From NCBI GenBank assembly GCA_021804785.1, contig JAJZGY010000020.1, positions 1-40,333 on the forward strand: a stretch of 40,333 nt of DNA, read 5' to 3'. Position 1 is the first letter of the stretch, and the number at the start of each line of letters is the position of its first letter. The translations under genes were made by a program, and so were the position numbers. Of the stretch, positions 24,147-32,069 are shown piece by piece. The notes beneath the pieces are model-generated. The model was not told where the DNA came from, did no database searches, and saw only the letters and a list, made by a program, of their open reading frames with translations. This DNA comes from Pseudomonadota bacterium (GTDB lineage: Bacteria; Pseudomonadota; Alphaproteobacteria; Micropepsales; Micropepsaceae).

Positions 24147-25433
24147 CTAGGCCTTGTCGGGGTCGATGAGCAGGCTGCCGGCCTTGATCGCGAGAATTTC
24201 GTTGCAGCCGTCCTCGATCAGCGCCGCTCTTGCGTCGCGCAAAAGCTTCTCGAGCGGATAGGCGCGGGTCATGCCGTTACCGCCGAACATCTGCAAGGCA
24301 TCATTGGCAACCTCGAACGCAGTCTGTGTACAGGTCACTTTCGAGCAGATCGAAGCCTGGAGCGCGCGTTTGCCCGAAACGGCATTGAAGCGCGCGACGC
24401 GGCGCGCCAGGGCGCGTGCGGCCTCGGTGCGTCGGAGCATGTGGAACAAGCGGTAGCGCACATTCTGGTGATGGATGATCGGAACGCCACCTTGACGGCG
24501 CTCATGGGCATACTCCAGCGCCAGCTCGTAGGCGGCGCGCGCCACGCCGACGAACGTCGTTCCCATGCCCGAATTGGCTTCCGTCAGGATGTCGTAGACC
24601 GCATCGGTGTACCGGTCCGGGCCAGCGGCTATGAAGCGCGTCGGAACTTCCACATTGTCGAAGAATATTTCGCCTTGTGGAACGCAGCGCTGTCCCATCT
24701 TGTCAAGCGGTTTGCCGCGGGTAACACCTTTCTGTCTGAGGTCGACAAAAATGCAGATGCCTTCGCGCCCCTGTCCGCGGTCGAACGTGGTGTAAAGGAT
24801 ACAGACGTCGGCAGTGACGCCATTTGATACCCATGCCGACTTCTGACCGTTAAGGACAACGCGATCGCCCTTCAAGGTTGCGATAAGGCTGGGGCGGTCA
24901 TAGGACCCTTGCGGGTGCCCTGCCTGCCGGTCCCAGTCCAGCATGTCGGAACCGGCGACCGGTTCGGTGATCCCCCAGCAGCCGACATAAGGCTGCGGAA
25001 ACGCGTCCAAAAGGTCGAGCCTGCCCCAGCGCATCGCCATCATCTGTGGCAGCCCGCTTGCGCCGATCGAAACGCCAAGGCCGGCATCACCCCAGCCCAG
25101 TTCCTCGCTCATCATCGATTGCAGATCGACAAGATCGCTGGGCGAGAGGTCCGATGTCAAAATTGCCTCTAGCCCCAGCGCTCGATGCTTTTCGAGAACG
25201 CTCCAATAGGATGAGCCTTTGGCAATCATCTCCTCGGCGCTGAGCCTGTCGAGCTTAATGCCTTCTGGCCGCATCACCTCCCTGGCGAAACGGCGGACGA
25301 GTTCGAGCGTCTCCTGCTTCAGGCCGCTCAGCGGTTCCTCAAATCCCGTTTCTGGCAATTCGACATACAACTCGCATTCGGGCAGTCCCGGTACGTCCGG
25401 GCACAGCGCCGTGTTGGCAACCTGCACCGCCAT
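24147..25433 (-). CDS. Acyl-CoA dehydrogenase
   Basis: A 428-residue flavoprotein that would introduce a double bond into an acyl-CoA and pass electrons to ETF. Family marks are VGCWGITEPVAGSD (FAD/substrate loop), VLNGQKSAWVSNG, FVGVARAAYELALEYAHERRQGG and the C-terminal MFGGNGMTRAYPLEKLLRD with ALIEDGCNEI. In the last motif, the position aligned with the catalytic Glu of YEGTNEI is Asp, so the base is altered or placed elsewhere. The frame stays open to 26120, but only sequence from MAVQVANTALCPDVPGLP (ATG at 25433) looks like protein, and the upstream part is low-complexity read-through. No strong ribosome site is seen. It fits with the CoA-linked genes downstream in the window. Confidence 0.9.
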   Translation of the reverse strand: MAVQVANTALCPDVPGLPECELYVELPETGFEEPLSGLKQETLELVRRFAREVMRPEGIKLDRLSAEEMIAKGSSYWSVLEKHRALGLEAILTSDLSPSDLVDLQSMMSEELGWGDAGLGVSIGASGLPQMMAMRWGRLDLLDAFPQPYVGCWGITEPVAGSDMLDWDRQAGHPQGSYDRPSLIATLKGDRVVLNGQKSAWVSNGVTADVCILYTTFDRGQGREGICIFVDLRQKGVTRGKPLDKMGQRCVPQGEIFFDNVEVPTRFIAAGPDRYTDAVYDILTEANSGMGTTFVGVARAAYELALEYAHERRQGGVPIIHHQNVRYRLFHMLRRTEAARALARRVARFNAVSGKRALQASICSKVTCTQTAFEVANDALQMFGGNGMTRAYPLEKLLRDARAALIEDGCNEILAIKAGSLLIDPDKA

Positions 25434-26097
25434 GATTTTCGCCCCGCTGGGTTTCTTGCGCCTTTTCGGTAGATCGGCTTGTCTGCGCGCTATGACGTTC
25501 TCACCGCATCTTCTTCCCAAGAATGCGGCATGACGTAGCAACGTTGACCAAGTGCGCTGCATCATGCCTTGTCGCATCAGGTGGCTGGAACGCGATTTAG
25601 CATTAAAGGGATGGTCGGGAATGCGTTTGGCTGCGCGCAAGCGCAGCATGAGTACCCTCGCGCACGAATGCGATATTGCACTGCACTTAATTCCGCGAGC
25701 TGATTTTGGCTCCAGAGCCGACGCATTTCCGCCGTCAGAGCGCGCGGCAGGGCCGGCCATAGTAGCCGCGCTGTCCTGATTGCGGCTTCCGCCTTGTGTA
25801 CTCCCCGAAGCTTTTTGAGCGTGCTGCCGGAACCAGCACAGCAACCCGGCGGCCTCAGTGCCGGAGATAGGTATGGGGCTGGCGCGTCCTTCACCCCGCG
25901 CGGTTCTGCGCTGGCAGACCGGTGCGGCTTCGGTAGATCCTGTTGCGGGAGAAGCTGGTTGCACGCTTCCGGCAGGATCTGAACGCAAGGCGCTTGCCGC
26001 AGCGCATTTTGACTGCTCAGCTGTCTGCCATACCGGTCTTTGCGTCCCGCGCCGAGCGGCGGGAGTGCGGGGTCCCGCGCGAACGCGGAGGCACGTC
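25434..26097. other. Gap upstream of acyl-CoA dehydrogenase and ABM gene
   Basis: About 660 bases between divergent genes. Several frames are open over long distances because of the high GC content, but their translations are rich in R, S, P and C, with no domain. Promoters for the acyl-CoA dehydrogenase (minus) and the ABM-like gene (plus) must lie here; none could be defined. A GGAGG seven bases before 26098 is the ribosome site of the next gene. Confidence 0.4.
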
Positions 26098-26389
26098 ATG
26101 CTGGTGATTATGGGCACCATCCGGCTTGCGGCAGAAAATCTGTCGGCGGCGCGCAGCTTGAAGGCGAGGAGGATCGCAGAGAGCCGGGCCGAGGCCGGTT
26201 GTCCTGCCTACGCCTGTGCCGAAGACGTTCTCGAAGCGGGTCTCATTCGCATCACCGGGGTGTGGGAGGATCAGGCTTCGCTCGACCGGCATCTGGCCTC
26301 GGATCATCTGGCGGGCAGCGTGGCCGACGCCCGCCATTGGCGAGCGCAATCTGGTTCTCTACGAAGCCGGCACGGCGCGACGGGTCTGA
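26098..26389 (+). pseudogene. ABM-family (quinol monooxygenase-like) gene with a frameshift
   Basis: The ATG at 26098 follows a good GGAGG. The product opens as an antibiotic-biosynthesis-monooxygenase (YgiN-like) ferredoxin-fold protein: LVIMGTIRLAAENLSAA, then ESRAEAGCPAYACAEDVLEAG, and ITGVWEDQASLDRHLASDHLA. After about position 26311 the frame turns to unlikely sequence, while the next frame reads GERNLVLYEAGTARRV and stops at 26387-26389, exactly the kind of ending expected. Removing one G from GGG at about 26312-26314 would give HLAAAWPTPAIGERNLVLYE and a protein of about 96 residues. As it stands the original frame would run to 26739, antisense to galU. Either a true one-base insertion or a sequencing error explains this. 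Confidence 0.75.
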
Positions 26390-26463
26390 GCGCGCGCCGT
26401 AGCCAGAGGCAGCAGCAGACGCGATGCCCTGTTTGCCATTGGGCGCGGTGGCGCGTTATGCGC

Positions 26464-27342
26464 TCAGCTGCGGGTAAACTGATCGATGATCTTGCGCAGG
26501 CTCGGTGCAATGTCAGGGCGGGTCAGGCCGACGGCAACATTGGCCTGCAGGAATCCGACCTTGTCGCCACAGTCGAAGCGGGCGCAGTTGGTCTTGACGC
26601 CATGGAAGGGCATGCGTCCGATCAGGCGCGCCATCGCATCGGTGAGCTGGATCTCGCCGCCAGCACCGGTTTCGTGCTTGTCGAGCTCGGCGAAGATCTC
26701 TGGCTGCAGGATATAGCGCCCGATGACGCAGAGCCGTGAGGGCGCCGCTTCCGGCTTGGGCTTTTCGATAACGCTTTTGACCTCAATGGCATCGCCCCGC
26801 ACGACTCCGGGCGTGATGACGCCGTAACGGCTGACATCTTCGAGCGGCTTTTCCTCAGCGGCGACGATCACCCCGCCCCCGACACGATGATAGGCTTCGA
26901 TCATCTGCGCCATGCAGGACGGCTCACCGATCATCAGATCATCGGGCAAAAGCACGGCAAAGGGCTCGTCGCCCACCAAATGGCGTGCCGACCATACGGC
27001 GTGGCCGAGGCCAAGCGGACGCTGCTGACGGGTGAAGCTCACCGAGCCGGTCACCGGCAGATCTTCGAGAAGTCCGTTCAGCGCTTCGGTCTTGCCCCGT
27101 TCACGGAGCAGGGCCTCGAGCTCATAGGCGTGATCGAAATGGTCTTCGATGATGTGCTTGCCCCGTCCGGTGACGAAGATGAACTGTTCGATGCCCGCTT
27201 TCATCGCCTCTTCGACGGCGTATTGCACCACAGGCTTGTCGACCACCGGGAGCATTTCCTTGGGCACCGCCTTGGTGGCGGGCAGAAAACGTGTCCCCAT
27301 GCCCGCGACGGGCAGTACGGCTTTGCGAACGGGTTTGACCAT
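26464..27342 (-). CDS. galU: UTP-glucose-1-phosphate uridylyltransferase
   Basis: A 292-residue nucleotidyltransferase that makes UDP-glucose from UTP and glucose-1-phosphate for exopolysaccharide, LPS and osmolyte synthesis. The N-terminal signature is AVLPVAGMGTRFLPATKAVPKEMLPV (quoted as VLPVAGMGTRFLPATKAV), then DKPVVQYAVEEAMKAGIE, FVTGRGKHIIEDHFD, PLGLGHAVWSARHLVGDEPFAVLLPDD (quoted as FAVLLPDD) and VIEKPKPEAAPS with the conserved EKP, all in order. Length matches bacterial GalU. The ATG at 27342 begins the standard MVKPVRKAVLPVAG; a GTG at 27372 is an alternative. It stands alone, divergent from the HMG-CoA-synthase-like gene. Confidence 0.95.
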   Translation of the reverse strand: MVKPVRKAVLPVAGMGTRFLPATKAVPKEMLPVVDKPVVQYAVEEAMKAGIEQFIFVTGRGKHIIEDHFDHAYELEALLRERGKTEALNGLLEDLPVTGSVSFTRQQRPLGLGHAVWSARHLVGDEPFAVLLPDDLMIGEPSCMAQMIEAYHRVGGGVIVAAEEKPLEDVSRYGVITPGVVRGDAIEVKSVIEKPKPEAAPSRLCVIGRYILQPEIFAELDKHETGAGGEIQLTDAMARLIGRMPFHGVKTNCARFDCGDKVGFLQANVAVGLTRPDIAPSLRKIIDQFTRS

Positions 27343-27541
27343 GAGCTCGTCTGAACGATGGGTGAAGGTCACAGACCTGTCTTAGCGGCAAAGTCTGCAC
27401 GCGTCCATGCACAGGATTCCGGCTGGCGACTAAAGGCCCTGCCACATTGGGAAATCGTCACGCAGCGTAAGGGTTCGGCGCGGATTGTCAGGGCCGTCCA
27501 AAGCTGGTTTGCTGGACAAAATTTTTGAACGAGGCAGATTC

Positions 27542-28993
27542 ATGATCGGGATTACCTCCTGGGGAGCTTATGTGCCGCGACTGCGCCTTCAGCGCAAAAG
27601 CGTGACCAGTGCCAATGCCTGGTTCGCCCCCGGTCTGGCACGGGCCAAAGGAGAACGGGCCATAGCCAATTGGGACGAGGATGCACTCACCATGGCAGTG
27701 GAGGCCGCGCGTGCCTGCCTGCCCACGCCAGATCCCCTCACCGGTCGCGCCCATATGGACGCACTCTATTTCGCATCGACCACGATGCCCTTCAGCGATC
27801 GCCTCAATGGCGGAGTGGCTGCCCGCGCGCTGGGACTTCGTGACGCGGTGTCCGCGGTTGATGTCACCGGCTCGCAGCGCGCTGGCACCTCGGCGCTGCT
27901 GTCTGCCCTTGACGGCGTGGCCGCCGGACGCGCCAGGACCGCGCTGGCGGTGGCAAGCGACAAACGCAAGGCTCGGGTGGCAAGCAGCCAGGAGCTTTCC
28001 TACGGGGATGCGGCCGGAGCCCTGGAACTTGGAGCAGACAAGGTTCACGCCCGCTTCATTGCCAGCCACACGCTCAGCATCGACTTCATCGACCATTTTC
28101 GCGGTGCTGGCGAGGAATTCGACTATGGCTGGGAGGAACGCTGGATCCGCGACGAGGGCTACAGCAAGATCGTGCCAACGGCGATCAAGGCCCTGCTGGA
28201 GAAGACTGGAGTTAACGCCAGCGACATTGCGCATGTCGTGATTCCGACCGCTTTCGCCAAGCTCGACGCCACCATCGCCAAGCAGTGTGGACTCAATCCC
28301 GAACGTCTGGTGGAGGATTTCAGCGATCGCATCGGCGACGCGGGCACGGCGCAGCCGCTCCTGATGCTGATTGCCGCGCTCGAGCGAGCCAAGCCAGGTG
28401 AAAAGATCCTTGTTGCCCAGTTTGGGAATGGCTGTGACGTGCTCCTCTTCGAGACTACCCCTTCGCTCGCAGAAGCCCAGCGTGGCACTCTCATGGCGGC
28501 CTTGTCGCGGCGCAAGGAAGAAACCAACTACATGAAGTATCTGGCCTTCAATGACTTGATCGAACTCGAAAAGGGCATGCGGGCGGAGATCGACAAAAAA
28601 ACCGCCCTCACTGTGCAGCATCGCAAATCGGATATGCTGACAAGCCTTGTGGGTGGCAAATGTGCCCGTTGTGGGACTGCCCAGTTCCCGCGCACACGGA
28701 TCTGCGTCAATCCCAATTGCAAGGCGGTGGACAGCCAGGAGCCTTACAGCTTCGCCGAGCGCGAGGGCACAGTATTATCCTGGTCGGCAGACTTCTTGAC
28801 CTATTCGATGTCGCCGCCCAACCATTATGGCATGATCACCTTCGCCGAAGGCGGGCGCTTCATGGCCGACATCACCGATGTGGATGAAGGACAGGTCGAT
28901 TCCGGAGCCCGGGTACGCATGGCCTTTCGCATCAAGGATTTTGACCCCAAACGCGGATTTATCCGTTACTTCTGGAAGGCAGTACCGCTCTGA
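27542..28993 (+). CDS. HMG-CoA synthase-like protein with C-terminal DUF35 (Zn-ribbon/OB-fold)
   Basis: A 483-residue thiolase-fold protein. Residues about 1-330 follow archaeal-type HMG-CoA synthase (ITSWGAYVPRLRL, DALTMAVEAARACL, LSYGDAAGALELG, VIPTAFAKLDATIAKQCGL, GEKILVAQFGNGCDVLLF). At the place of the nucleophilic Cys, before AGTSALL, the sequence is GSQRAGT (Gln112), so the usual acyl-enzyme cannot form. Residues about 375-483 form a DUF35 unit: a zinc ribbon with CARCG and CVNPNC, then an OB-fold (EGTVLSWSADFLTYSMSPP, YGMITFAEGGRFMADITD). Cys-less thiolase-fold proteins partnered with DUF35 are known as retro-aldolases in steroid side-chain breakdown (Ltp2 type), so a lyase role is possible. 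The ATG at 27542 is preceded by GAGG; the upstream frame start is rejected. Confidence 0.87.
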   Translation: MIGITSWGAYVPRLRLQRKSVTSANAWFAPGLARAKGERAIANWDEDALTMAVEAARACLPTPDPLTGRAHMDALYFASTTMPFSDRLNGGVAARALGLRDAVSAVDVTGSQRAGTSALLSALDGVAAGRARTALAVASDKRKARVASSQELSYGDAAGALELGADKVHARFIASHTLSIDFIDHFRGAGEEFDYGWEERWIRDEGYSKIVPTAIKALLEKTGVNASDIAHVVIPTAFAKLDATIAKQCGLNPERLVEDFSDRIGDAGTAQPLLMLIAALERAKPGEKILVAQFGNGCDVLLFETTPSLAEAQRGTLMAALSRRKEETNYMKYLAFNDLIELEKGMRAEIDKKTALTVQHRKSDMLTSLVGGKCARCGTAQFPRTRICVNPNCKAVDSQEPYSFAEREGTVLSWSADFLTYSMSPPNHYGMITFAEGGRFMADITDVDEGQVDSGARVRMAFRIKDFDPKRGFIRYFWKAVPL

Positions 28994-29226
28994 TGTCGCA
29001 GAATGCTGCAGCCGCAAATGGCCCATCGTTAAGTTCGCTTTCACCCGCAGTCCGGCTTGGCGCCGCATCCGCCCTTGGTATGTGGGCGCTGGGAGCTTGT
29101 GCCGTCGGAGCGATTGCTATCGGTTATCTGGCAGTTCGGCAGTTCGAAGTCCGACGGGCGCGGGTGCGTCGGCTCATCGTCGATGATCTTCTCATCAAGC
29201 GGTTGCGCCAGTCCGGAGAATTTTAA
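28993..29226 (+). CDS. Small single-helix membrane protein, unknown function
   Basis: A 77-residue protein whose ATG shares its A with the stop of the HMG-CoA-synthase-like gene (TGATG), so it is translationally coupled. It has one hydrophobic Ala/Gly-rich segment (LGMWALGACAVGAIAIGYLAV), followed by a basic tail (VRRARVRRLIVDDLLIKRLR). The pattern of a small glycine-rich helix then repeated Arg/Leu turns suggests a membrane-anchored peptide. I recognise no family function. A strong hairpin follows its stop. Confidence 0.65.
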   Translation: MSQNAAAANGPSLSSLSPAVRLGAASALGMWALGACAVGAIAIGYLAVRQFEVRRARVRRLIVDDLLIKRLRQSGEF

Positions 29227-29243
29227 CGCGTGCATCCGGTCAG

Positions 29244-29275
29244 GCCACGCCGGCCCTGTTCCGGGCCGGCGTGGC
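29244..29275. terminator. Bidirectional terminator-like hairpin
   Basis: Perfect 13-bp stem GCCACGCCGGCCC and GGGCCGGCGTGGC with a 6-base loop TGTTCC. It sits between the convergent small membrane protein and DUF992 genes. The stem is very stable, but no clear U-run follows on either strand. Confidence 0.65.
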
Positions 29276-29292
29276 GATGCCGAAAGAAGGGG

Positions 29293-29778
29293 CTAGTGCT
29301 CCCCGACATGATGCAAGGTGATGGCCCCGATACCGGCAGCCACGTTGAGTCCGGTGCTGCCCTCGATGCTCAGGGGCTGCAGCGTGATGGAATGTCTGAA
29401 GCCACCCACAAGGACGTTGGCACCCAGACCAACGCCGGCGGTGGCCTGCGCAGTCGCCCCGACATAATGGCCTGAAAGGGCGCCGGGACGGGCTGTGGAA
29501 GAGGGGGCAAAAACACCCCAGACGATGACGCCCGCCTGTGTGTAGCCGAGGTCGACGCCGAACTTGTTGATGGTCCCGCGATAATGTTCCACCGCGCCCT
29601 CAGGAGGCTGGAACACGCAGCGCAGATTCTTCGACGAGCCAAAGATAAATCCCCAGCCACTTGAGACGTGGCAGGTCAGCATGCCCGCCTTGACGGCTGC
29701 ATTCGCCGGGGCGGTAACGAGGAAAGCAGCGCCGGCAACTGCCAGGGCCGCTAGAAACTTCCGAGATGTTCTGTTCAC
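29293..29778 (-). CDS. DUF992 family exported protein
   Basis: A 161-residue secreted protein. The signal peptide (FLAALAVAGAAFLVTAPANA) is followed by the DUF992 pattern: GMLTCHVSSGWGFIFGSSKNLRCVF, quoted as its parts GMLTCHVSSGWGFIFGSS and NLRCVF, with two Cys that could pair in the periplasm. The rest is Gly/Ala-rich: VDLGYTQAGVIVWGVFAPS, LSGHYVGATAQATAGVGLGA and LNVAAGIGAITLHHV. The family is common in alphaproteobacteria and its function is not known; it is possibly a structural or outer-membrane-associated protein. The gene is monocistronic, with a hairpin at its 3' end and a divergent neighbour. Confidence 0.9.
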   Translation of the reverse strand: MNRTSRKFLAALAVAGAAFLVTAPANAAVKAGMLTCHVSSGWGFIFGSSKNLRCVFQPPEGAVEHYRGTINKFGVDLGYTQAGVIVWGVFAPSSTARPGALSGHYVGATAQATAGVGLGANVLVGGFRHSITLQPLSIEGSTGLNVAAGIGAITLHHVGEH

Positions 29779-29879
29779 GGTAAACGCTCCTTGCGTTCTG
29801 GACCATGCGAAGTGGGTCCCTTCACGGCCGGGGACGAAAATATAGGCATCTGTTCCCGAACCGAGTTCCCGCTATGTAA

Positions 29880-31643
29880 ATGCAGGCAAGCTCTTTAGGA
29901 TTGCGCTGCATCAAGACGGACGCTTCTTTGTTTCGCATTCGCCGTATCGCTGACGGATTTACGCCTGCCAATGCCCGTGCCCTGCGTGAGGTTGAGGCTA
30001 TTCTTGCGGCGCGCTTTTCTGCGGCCCGCAAGGAGGACATCACCGGACTTGAGGCCAGATTGGCCCGGCCGGCGCAGCAGGGGATGGCGCCGATCGTGCT
30101 GATTGCCGAAGATGCCAGCCTAAGGGTGCGGGGCTGCGTTCTGGCCTACCGTTTCGTCAGGCCGTCGTTTCTGCTTCTCGATTATCTGGCCACTCCGCCC
30201 GGACGCAGCGGTGGTGGGGTTGGTGGGGCGCTCTACCAGCGTTTGCGCGAGATCGCTGCAGGTCTTGATCTTGCCCTCTTCTTCGAGGTGCTGCCCGGTG
30301 ACGCCGCGCATTGCAAGCTTCCGGTCGCAGAGCTCGAGGAAAACCGCAGGCGCCTTGCCTTCTATGCCCGTTTTGGTGCCTATCCCATTCTGGGCACGCT
30401 CTATGAGGCGCCGCTCAGCGACACCGACAGCTGTCCACCGCACCTGATGTTTGATGGCTGTGGTGTTATTGACACCCTGAGAGCTTCCTTCTGTCGCGAG
30501 GTGGTGCGCGCCCTGCTCGAGCGCAAATATGGCACGCTCTGCCCGCCGGCCTACAACCGCAAGGTGCTGGCCTCGATCCGTGAAGATCCAGTCCAGCTTG
30601 GCCGCCCGCCGCGGCTGCGCGCGGCCCTGAAGCCTGCCGACGGCCACCGCCGTCTGGCGATGGTCGTCAATGCGGGGCATGAAATCTTTCATGTGCGCGA
30701 GCGCGGCTATGTCGAAGCCCCGGTGCGCATCTCCTCGATCCTTGAGGGGTTGGCCGGCAGCGTGGCGGTGGACCACATCGAGACCCGGCATTTTCCTGAT
30801 GCCCATGTCGCCGAGGTGCATGATCCGGCGCTGATCGCCTTTATCCGCAATCTGTCGGCCAGCATGCCTGCGGGTAAAAGTACCTATCCTTACGTTTTTC
30901 CCATTCGCAATCGCGAGAAGCCGCCCAGGGATCTGGCTCTGCTCGCCGGTTATTTCTGCATTGATACGTTCACGCCCATCAATGCCAATTGCTGGCCGGC
31001 CGCTCGTGGCGCGGTTGATTGTGCCTTGACCGCGGCCACGCTCTGTCTGGAAGAGCGCAGATTTTCCTACGCCCTGGTGCGTCCTCCCGGCCACCACGCC
31101 GAACGGCGTGCCTTTGGTGGCTTCTGCTATCTCAACAACGCAGCCATCGCGGCAAACTATCTGTCGCATTATGGCCGGGTCGCCGTGCTCGACATTGATT
31201 ATCACCATGGCAACGGTACGCAGGAGATTTTCTACGCGCGCAATGATGTGTTCACCGTCTCGATCCATGGTCATCCGAGCTTTGCCTATCCCTATTTCAG
31301 TGGCTTTGCCGACGAGACGGGCAGTGGCGCGGGCGAGACTTTCAATCTCAATCTGCCACTTGACGAACAGGCTGGGGTGGACACCTTCCTGCGTACGCTG
31401 ACCCTGGCGCTGAAGCGCATCGAGCGCTTTGCTCCACATTATCTCGTGGTCGCGCTCGGCTTTGATACCGCTGCCTCCGATCCCACCGGTTCCTGGAAAT
31501 TGCGTCCTGCGGACTTCCTCACGGTGGGCAAAGCGATCGCCGCACTTGGCCGGCCGACGGCCTTCATTCAGGAAGGAGGCTACCACACCCGCACCCTCGG
31601 CCGTAACGCTGCGTCCTTCTTTTCAGGGGTTCTTGGTGCTTGA
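29880..31643 (+). CDS. Fusion of GNAT acetyltransferase and histone-deacetylase-family amidohydrolase
   Basis: A 587-residue two-domain enzyme. Residues about 20-185 form a GNAT domain (acetyl-CoA loop RSGGGVGGALYQRLR, then LAFYARFGAYPILGTLYE). Residues about 260-587 form a histone-deacetylase/acetylpolyamine-amidohydrolase domain with LVRPPGHHAERRAFGGFCYLNNAAIA (quoted as RPPGHHAERRAFGGFCYLNN), the zinc ligands in VLDIDYHHGNGTQEIFYA, VVALGFDTAASD, and EGGYHT with the catalytic Tyr. Both active sites look complete. Such bacterial deacetylases act on acetylpolyamines, acetylated lysine or small amides. Joining an acetylating and a deacetylating unit suggests a switch or a transacetylation route; substrate unknown. 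No Shine-Dalgarno precedes 29880, and a TTG at 29931 is possible. It stands alone. Confidence 0.88.
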   Translation: MQASSLGLRCIKTDASLFRIRRIADGFTPANARALREVEAILAARFSAARKEDITGLEARLARPAQQGMAPIVLIAEDASLRVRGCVLAYRFVRPSFLLLDYLATPPGRSGGGVGGALYQRLREIAAGLDLALFFEVLPGDAAHCKLPVAELEENRRRLAFYARFGAYPILGTLYEAPLSDTDSCPPHLMFDGCGVIDTLRASFCREVVRALLERKYGTLCPPAYNRKVLASIREDPVQLGRPPRLRAALKPADGHRRLAMVVNAGHEIFHVRERGYVEAPVRISSILEGLAGSVAVDHIETRHFPDAHVAEVHDPALIAFIRNLSASMPAGKSTYPYVFPIRNREKPPRDLALLAGYFCIDTFTPINANCWPAARGAVDCALTAATLCLEERRFSYALVRPPGHHAERRAFGGFCYLNNAAIAANYLSHYGRVAVLDIDYHHGNGTQEIFYARNDVFTVSIHGHPSFAYPYFSGFADETGSGAGETFNLNLPLDEQAGVDTFLRTLTLALKRIERFAPHYLVVALGFDTAASDPTGSWKLRPADFLTVGKAIAALGRPTAFIQEGGYHTRTLGRNAASFFSGVLGA

Positions 31644-31828
31644 GCCAGTGCGTGCCGCATCCGCCATCGCACGTTGGTGACGCGCACCGCTTGAGAGTAT
31701 GGGAGCTTTAAGGAGCTACTCCAGGCGCATGCGCGCCGCGACCTGGTGCCCGCCGATGGACCTCTTATATGAACAAAGGCGCACGGAGCTTGGTATCCTG
31801 CCGTCGCCGGGAAGATTGCGCCAGTAGT

Positions 31829-31845
31829 ACTGACGTTCAGTCAGT
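31829..31845. promoter_or_regulatory. TetR-type palindrome upstream of the amidohydrolase
   Basis: Perfect 6-bp arms ACTGAC and GTCAGT around GTTCA. The TGAC-N5-GTCA core resembles operators of TetR-family repressors of acyl-CoA and aromatic catabolism. It lies about 225 bases before the amidohydrolase ATG, and no TetR gene is adjacent. Confidence 0.45.
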
Positions 31846-32008
31846 TCAAGACATGCAAAGCGTGGCTCGGTTGCGTGCAACGATGAACTCGGGTCCGAAA
31901 AGGCAGAACTATTTGCATTTCGAATGTCATCATGTCGCGTTTTATTGCATGAAACCATTATGTTTTTCCACACATCGCATTTTGTCAGCGTGCATGTTTG
32001 CGTGTCGC

Positions 32009-32036
32009 TTGCTCCCTGCAAAAGAGCCGCTAGTAT
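32009..32036 (+). promoter_or_regulatory. Candidate promoter of the amidohydrolase gene
   Basis: TTGCTC (32009-32014) and TAGTAT (32031-32036) are separated by 16 bases. Transcription would start about 25 bases before the ATG, leaving room for the GGGGAG ribosome site. A weak match, supported mainly by position. Confidence 0.35.
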
Positions 32037-32069
32037 TTAGACACCAAGGTCTGATTTGGGGAGTTGTCG

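Larger units (their letters stand above)
31644..32069. other. Regulatory gap upstream of the amidohydrolase
   Basis: A 426-base gap that is AT-rich between 31895 and 31990. It contains the 17-bp palindrome at 31829-31845 and a possible promoter for the amidohydrolase at 32009-32036. No gene can be supported; short frames have no family features. Confidence 0.5.

Noticed and set aside
25434-26120. N-terminal extension of the acyl-CoA dehydrogenase frame (about 229 extra codons)
   Set aside because: The translation has no domain and is rich in R, S, P and A; the enzyme's recognisable sequence begins at 25433. The open frame results from high GC content.
26390-26739. Continuation of the ABM-like frame across galU
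   Set aside because: It is antisense to galU and has no homology pattern; the expected ABM ending is in another frame.
30120-31586. 488-codon open frame antisense to the GNAT-HDAC gene
   Set aside because: Shadow frame of a well-supported enzyme gene; the translation has no recognisable domain.
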